Positions 58,881-64,000 of a stretch of DNA of 64,000 nucleotides are shown here, one piece after another. The notes beneath the pieces are model-generated. The model was not told the DNA's origin and searched no databases. It saw only the letters and a list, made by a program, of their open reading frames with translations. The translations under genes were made by a program, and so were the position numbers. How positions within the stretch are numbered: position 1 is the first letter of the stretch; each line of letters opens with the position of its first letter. This DNA comes from Symbiodinium natans. Its lineage: Eukaryota > Sar > Dinophyceae > Suessiales > Symbiodiniaceae. The stretch spans positions 62,001 to 126,000 of the forward strand of contig CAJNDS010002701.1 in the NCBI GenBank assembly GCA_905221605.1. Direction: 5' to 3'.

Positions 58881-59692
58881 AAGACCACCTCGACCACCAC
58901 CACCGCTGGCGTCGCCACACTCCACTCCACCACACACATCCACACTCCACCACACACCAACACGACAATCACCACCACAGAGCACCACACTCCACGATTC
59001 GATTCGATGAACGGCGACCTCCCCGGCTTAAAGGAAATTACCGCTAGAGTCAATCCTGCCACACTTCCCCGATACTTTCGATAAAAAGTTTCAAAACAAC
59101 GCAACTCGATGGGGGTTGGACCAAGCGGCAACGGGGGGGGGGGAACTCAAACCCGGAAACTCTTAACCGATCTAACCCGCATGCGCCCCTGATGTCACTG
59201 CATCCCTCAATGCAAAACGCCTTGAACCAGAAAACCTGACAGGTTACATCGATATAGGACGCACTGGACGAGACAGTTTGAATGCAGACTCTTTTGCCCT
59301 TCACGAAGCATGTGGCAACGCTCGCTAGAAACTGAAAGGAGTGTTCGGTAGGGGGCCTGTTGCACACCCCGGACTGCGGGCTCGCAGCCATGTTCTCAAG
59401 GCCCATGCACGCTGAACTGTCGGGCGTTCTGGGTGATGCTTACTTTGTGCGAGGGATGTGCTCGGGGACCATCGGAAGTGCATCCGGCAAGAACTAGATC
59501 GCCCTTTTTCCTGTCCATGATCAACAAGGTCGATGCTTGGGGTTGCACGTTGGTTTGCTGGCCTTCCGGTTTCAGGGAAGCTTGATCACAGCGAAAAGTA
59601 CCGGGTTGCCGAAGCCCCGTTTTCCATCTGAGAGGCCCCCTTGCCCCCCGCTCCTCCTCCCCCTTCCAAACTGAGGGATTTGGGGTGTGGGG

Positions 59693-59725
59693 CTAACCCT
59701 AAACCCTAAACCCTAAACCCTTAAC
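59693..59725. repeat. Telomere-type repeat (CCCTAAA)
   Basis: Four to five units; left arm of the bracket around exon 59726-59850. Confidence 0.93.
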
Positions 59726-59850
59726 CCCGCCACAGTATTGCCGCCCAGGGCACCGCACCCTGGAACGCGCCCTTGGCGACGACCTCCGACTTCGGTGGCT
59801 CTGTGGGGGAACCCCCGAATTCAGTGATGCCCAGCATGTTGGCGATGAGC
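59726..59850 (-). CDS. Candidate exon bracketed by telomere words, unknown product
   Basis: Minus strand: after CCCTAAACCCGAG, 41 codons read LIANMLGITEFGGSPTEPP, then KSEVVAKGAFQGAVPWAA, ending at G|GTTAAGGGTTTAGGG. Composition is strongly protein-like. No family is recognised. The plus strand is open but less convincing. Confidence 0.48.
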
Positions 59851-59912
59851 CTCGGGTTTAGGGTTTAGGGTTTAGGGTTTAGGGTGTAGGGTTTAGGGTT
59901 AGGGTTTAGGGT
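59851..59912. repeat. Telomere-type repeat (TTTAGGG)
   Basis: Eight to nine units; right arm of the bracket around exon 59726-59850. Confidence 0.95.
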
Positions 59913-60307
59913 CCGCCGACCCGGGCGGCGTGTTGGATGGGAAAAGGAGGCCTCCTTACCCCCAAAACGCGGGGGGGGGGGGGGAGGGGGGGGGACCCGG
60001 GCAGCTTTTCCATGGAGAACCAGCCACCCACACCGCATAAACTCACGAACCATAGGCGGTTTCGCACAGGACACCCTCCCCTGCCCCCCCACCCCCCCCC
60101 CCTCTCCAGTTGTTGGGCTGATGGGGCTGCCCTCCTTCAAGCTGGCTTCAGCTCCTGTTTGGGTCCTGGTGCTACCCCCTACCCCCCCCCCCAACGTTTC
60201 ACAGAGGCTCAAGCAAATCAACTTTTGGCATCCTTTGAGCTGACGAGCGCGTTTAAACCTTTCAACTATGCTCCAGCGGGGTCGGCGGCTTGAGCCGGAG
60301 GCTCTTA

Positions 60308-61507
60308 AATCCGGCCCCCGCGCCGCCCGTGGTCCAGGGCGGAGCCCGCGTCGCACTAAAGCGCTAGCTTTAAGGGGCGAGCGCCCGAGCCGCCGGCCCC
60401 GCCCAAAATTGCTTCAAATTCGCGCGGGGCCCTTCGGGAGGCCTCCAAAACGGCATCCAAGGGGACGCAACACGCGGTGGTGCGAAAAGCACGAAAACCT
60501 CGTAAAAACCATGGGTTTATACGAAAAACCGAGGCCACAAAACACCCGCAGCACCCCATTAAACCCTCACGGGCGCGCATCATCGACCCTAGCTTTTCAC
60601 ATGGGGCGCGCGCCAGGCCGAAACCACGTTTTTCAAGGTTTGGGGGGGGTACCGGAAGCCCAAAACCAGGCGAGCATCATGAGCATCAGCAGCCCTGGCC
60701 CGCGGACCCAAGGCAAGAAAAAACGCTGAAAAACGCTGAAATCACCGTAAATACCGTGTTTTTATGAGGGTTTTCACGCGTGCCTCCGACCCCCACCCTT
60801 GTTGCCCTTGACCCGCCCCCAAAGTGCGCATCATCGAAACCCACGTCGGGGGGGGGGGGGGTCTGCTGATGCTGCTGATGCGCGGGGGTCCGGGTGCATC
60901 ATCGAGCCATCGTTTCTCATGGGCTTCGTGGGCCTCCGGGCCCACGGCCCAGAGACCCAGCTGATGCTCATGATGCTCGGTTTGGGGGGGTGTTCCAACA
61001 GCAGAAAACCTCGTAAATACCGAGTGTTTTGTGGGTCCACGTAAAAACGCCCCTAAAATCGCTCATTTTACGCTCGAACGGCTTCGTGCCTACAAAACAC
61101 CCGAACAGCAGGACCCCGAATGCGCTTAAGGGCATTCGGGGTCTTGCTTTTGGGGGTTTGGTGGGCACGCAAGCGTTCAAGCACCGCTGATGCTCATGAT
61201 GCTCTCTCTTCCTCGGTTCCAAAAGGCTTCCCAAGCTCAAAAACACGTGTTTACAGCGTTTTCTGAAGGTTTTTCGAAGGCAAAACGCATGCATAGAATG
61301 CTTTTAAGGCCCCCAAACCAACCCCACTGATGCTCCTGATGCGGGTGCGCGCGCGCGCGCGCGGCGCGCGCCGGGGGGGGGGGGGGCGAAGGCAGGAGAA
61401 AGAGAGACAGAGAGAAGGAGAGGACAAAGACACGGGAAAGAGAAGACAGTGCCAAGGTTCAAGGTTTCGTGCTTTGGGGGGCGGGGGCCGGCCCGCGCCG
61501 CTAGGCC
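60308..61507. repeat. Tandem duplication, unit A (about 1.2 kb)
   Basis: Starts AATCCGGCCCCCGCGCCGCC and ends CCGCTAGGCCT; repeated in order in unit B. It contains GATGCTCATGATGCTC-type near-palindromes (60673, 60962, 61188), poly-G runs and sub-repeats around CGTAAATACCG. No convincing coding frame spans it. Confidence 0.93.
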
Positions 61508-61820
61508 TGAATCCGGCCCCCGCGCCGCCCGTGGTCCAGGGCGGAGCCCGCGTCGCACTAAAGCGCTAGCTTTAAGGGGCGAGCGCCCGAGCCGCCGACC
61601 CCGCCCAAAATTGCTTCAAATTCGTGCGGGGCCCTTCGGGAGGCCTCCAAAACGGCATCCAAGGGGACGCAACACGCGGTGGTGCGAAAAGCACGAAAAC
61701 CTCGTAAAAACCATGGGTTTTTACGAAAAACCGAGGCCACAAAACACCCGCGGCACCCCATTAAACCCTCACGGGCGCGCATCATCGGCCCTAGCTTTTC
61801 ACATGGCGCCAGGCCGAAAC

Positions 61821-62178
61821 TATGGTGTGGTCCACGAGACATCTTGAACCTGCATACGTCGTCTCTTCTGCCAGTCTGGGATACGGAAGACAAGGTCCAG
61901 CACCTGATCGAATCTGGCCCCGAGCATCCTGTTCTAATGTCTGCACCCTTTGTCTGTAGGCTTCCCGCGCCGCCCTCAGCAGCAGGGGCTCGGTGGGGTT
62001 TATGCCTCCCTCACAAGTAGGGAGCCGTGTGAAGGTACACTTGCCTCAGGGTTGGCCTTAGGTGTGGAGCTGGAAGTTTGAGGCTTCGGACAGGGAGCGT
62101 GAGGGCCGGGCGGGCACCCTGTGACTTTTGATGCAGGTGTATTTCCATGGATGTCTGGCAACCCGCCTCGTCCGATTG
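61821..62178. mobile_element. 358-bp insertion in duplication unit B
   Basis: Unit A has CCGAAACCACG uninterrupted; unit B has CCGAAAC, then 358 bp, then AACCACG. AAC is therefore present on both sides, fitting a 3-bp target-site duplication. No terminal inverted repeat was seen and there is no long ORF, so a retro-insert or gene fragment is possible. Confidence 0.7.
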
Positions 62179-62992
62179 AACCACGTTTTTCAAGGTTTGG
62201 GGGGGGTACCGGAAGCCCAAAGCCAGGCGAGCATCATGAGCATCAGCAGCCCTGGCCCACGGGCCCAAGGCAATAAAAAACGCTGAAAACCGCTGAAATC
62301 ACCGTAAATACCGTGTTTTTATGAGGTTTTTCACGCGTGCCTCCGACCCCCACCCCTGTTGCCCTTGACCCGCCCCCAAAGTGCGCATCATCGAAACCCA
62401 CGTCCGGGGGGGGGTCTGCTGATGCTGCTGACGCGCGGGGTCCGGGCGCATCATCGAGCCATCGCTTCTCATGGGCTTCGTGGGGGGGTCCGGGCCGACG
62501 GCCCAGAGACCCAGCTGATGCTCATGATGCTCGGTTTGGGGGGGTGTTCCAACAGCAGAAAACCTCGTAAATACCGAGTGTTTTGTGGGTCCACGTAAAA
62601 ACGCCCCTAAAATCGCTCATTTTGCGCGCTCGAACGGCTTCGTGCCTACAAAACACCCGAACAGCAGGACCCCGAATGCGCTTAAGGGCATTCGGGGTCT
62701 TGCTTTGGGGGGCTTGGTGGGCACGCAAGCGTTCAAGCACATATAATCGGCGTGTTTCAGGAGGTTTCGGATGGCCTGGGGGAGGCCGCTGATGCTCATG
62801 ATGCTTTCTCTTCCTCGGTTCCAAAAGGCTTCCCAAGCTCAAAAACACGTGTTTACAGCGTTTTCTGAAGGTTTTTCGAAGGCAAAACGCATGCTTAGAA
62901 TGTCTTTTGGGCTCCCAAACCAACCCCAATGATGCTCCTGATGCGGGTGCGCGCGCGCGCGCGTGGGGGGGGAGGGGAAGAGCGAGAGGGAG

Positions 62993-62997
62993 GGAGG

Positions 62998-63091
<94 letters not shown>

Positions 63092-63122
63092 GAGAGCGAG
63101 AGGGAGAGAGCGAGAGCGAGCA

Positions 63123-63157
<35 letters not shown>

Positions 63158-63165
63158 AAGAGGGA
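62993..63165. repeat. (GA)n microsatellite
   Basis: Mainly GA dinucleotides, pure for about 90 bp, then interrupted. The ORFs reading poly-Arg/Glu or poly-Leu/Ser are artefacts. Confidence 0.97.
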
Positions 63166-63452
63166 CACAGGGAGAAAGAGGCAAAGGGAGAAAGGGAGAA
63201 AGAGTGGGAGCAAGAAAGAAATCGAGAAACGAGAAAGGGAGCAATACATTGAATTGAAATGGAAACGGACAAAAAGAAAAGGAGACACCAACATAGACAG
63301 AAGGAGAGAGATGGTGAGAGAGGAGAGAGGGGGGGGGGGGACAGACAGGGCAGCGGAATAAAGACGGAGCAGAAAAACAAAAACAAAACGATGCCCACTT
63401 CGAGGTTTCCTGTTTTGCGGGGTGGGGGCCGGCCCGTGCCGCTAGGCCTAAA

Positions 63453-63496
63453 ATTTAGGGTTCCGGGTTTAGGGTTTAGGGTTTAGGGTTTAGGGA
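63453..63496. repeat. Telomere-type repeat (TTTAGGG)
   Basis: Five to six units directly after the end of duplication unit B. Confidence 0.94.
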
Positions 63497-64000
63497 AGTC
63501 CCTTCCACTCAACGCTCAAGAAACCCTTAAGAGTGGTGCCTTCGAAGAAGGCCGTTTCAGAGAGTCGGGATTAGGGATTGTAGATTCGAGATGACGGCCG
63601 TTCGCAAAGGCCTTGGGGCGCTGGCTGCCCCAAGCAGAAACCAACTTGGCAGACCTTCGATATCCTTCGATACGTCCTGAGCGTCAACCCTGACTTTTCT
63701 TTCACAAGCACAACCTTAGAGACATAAGGCCTGGAACCTATAATCCCTGGCTCTTCAGTTCTTCGCTGGGAGGCTGCTTGTTGATTTCATCCGCCCTCTT
63801 CCCGGTGCATCCTTTCACGTTCTTCCTGAGCCAAGGCTGGGGGGGGGGCTTCGCGCATTTGAGGGCTTGGCTTCGGGTTTGACCGGTGTGCCTGTGCCAT
63901 CGGGTGCGACACCCTTAACGCCTTACGAACACGTGGCAGAGCAGCAGTCGATCTAGAGGCGTAGGGTCTACAATGGACAGGAAGGCCTCAGGCTTAGGGA

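Larger units (their letters stand above)
61510..63450. repeat. Tandem duplication, unit B (interrupted and expanded)
   Basis: Collinear with unit A at high identity over 61510-61820 and 62179-62950. It differs by a 358-bp insertion (61821-62178), a 47-bp extra segment (about 62741-62787) and a large GA expansion. The end motif CCGCTAGGCCT recurs at 63440-63450. Confidence 0.93.

Noticed and set aside
60268-61893. ORFs of 130-153 codons repeated in both duplication units
   Set aside because: They differ between units by frame-changing indels and have Arg/Pro-rich composition; the repeat explains their conservation.
62522-63398. ORFs of 100-240 codons, poly-Ser/Leu or Arg/Glu
   Set aside because: They run through the GA array of duplication unit B.

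Overview
The window is eukaryotic nuclear DNA of about 50% GC, rich in simple sequence. It lacks Shine-Dalgarno/operon architecture, and the recognisable protein fragments are split by short introns. Its signature is the plant/alga-type telomere word TTTAGGG (CCCTAAA on the other strand), present in dozens of interstitial arrays and as degraded words throughout. This fits a protist or alga with Arabidopsis-type telomeres. The best supported exons nearly all read from the minus strand, some introns appear to start with GC, and there are cold-shock-domain and response-regulator fragments. That makes a dinoflagellate-like genome plausible, but a chromerid or prasinophyte green alga cannot be excluded from sequence alone.

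Coding content is exon-level and mostly inferred. The number of long ORFs is close to what random sequence of this size would give, so ORF length alone means little here. The firmest calls are a minus-strand response-regulator (REC) receiver domain spread over at least four exons (15875-18395, possibly to 19892), a two-exon minus-strand gene of unknown function (4532-5252), two exons resembling the C-terminal half of a cold-shock domain (49304-49439 and 54682-54750), and a 256-bp cysteine-rich exon (26990-27245). Other exon chains with matching phases and GT/GC-AG ends are listed at low to moderate confidence. Antisense frames often also look open, so the strand of several is unresolved.

Layout: 0-9 kb, exon fragments, a 530-bp AAC-rich array and the 4.5-5.3 kb gene; 9.6-14.4 kb, telomere-word arrays with several short-exon gene models and a perfect 21-bp-TIR MITE; 15.8-20 kb, the REC gene, whose introns are bounded by telomere words; 20-35 kb, sparse exon candidates, big telomere-word arrays (26.4 kb) and MITE-like elements; 35-50 kb, a series of minus-strand exons directly bracketed by telomere-word arrays, plus microsatellites at 37.8-41.6 kb and the largest telomere-word block (47.2-48.1 kb); 50-58.5 kb, mostly non-coding, one cold-shock-like exon and a duplicated hairpin; 58.6-63.5 kb, a tandem duplication of about 1.2 kb, the second copy interrupted by a 358-bp insertion.

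The most interesting pattern: short exon-like segments sit to the right of CCCTAAA arrays and to the left of TTTAGGG arrays. On the sense strand, introns therefore begin with G-rich TTTAGGG words (often donor G|GTTTAGGG) and end with C-rich CCCTAAA words before the acceptor. Such introns have complementary ends and could fold splice sites together, as inverted-repeat introner-like introns do.
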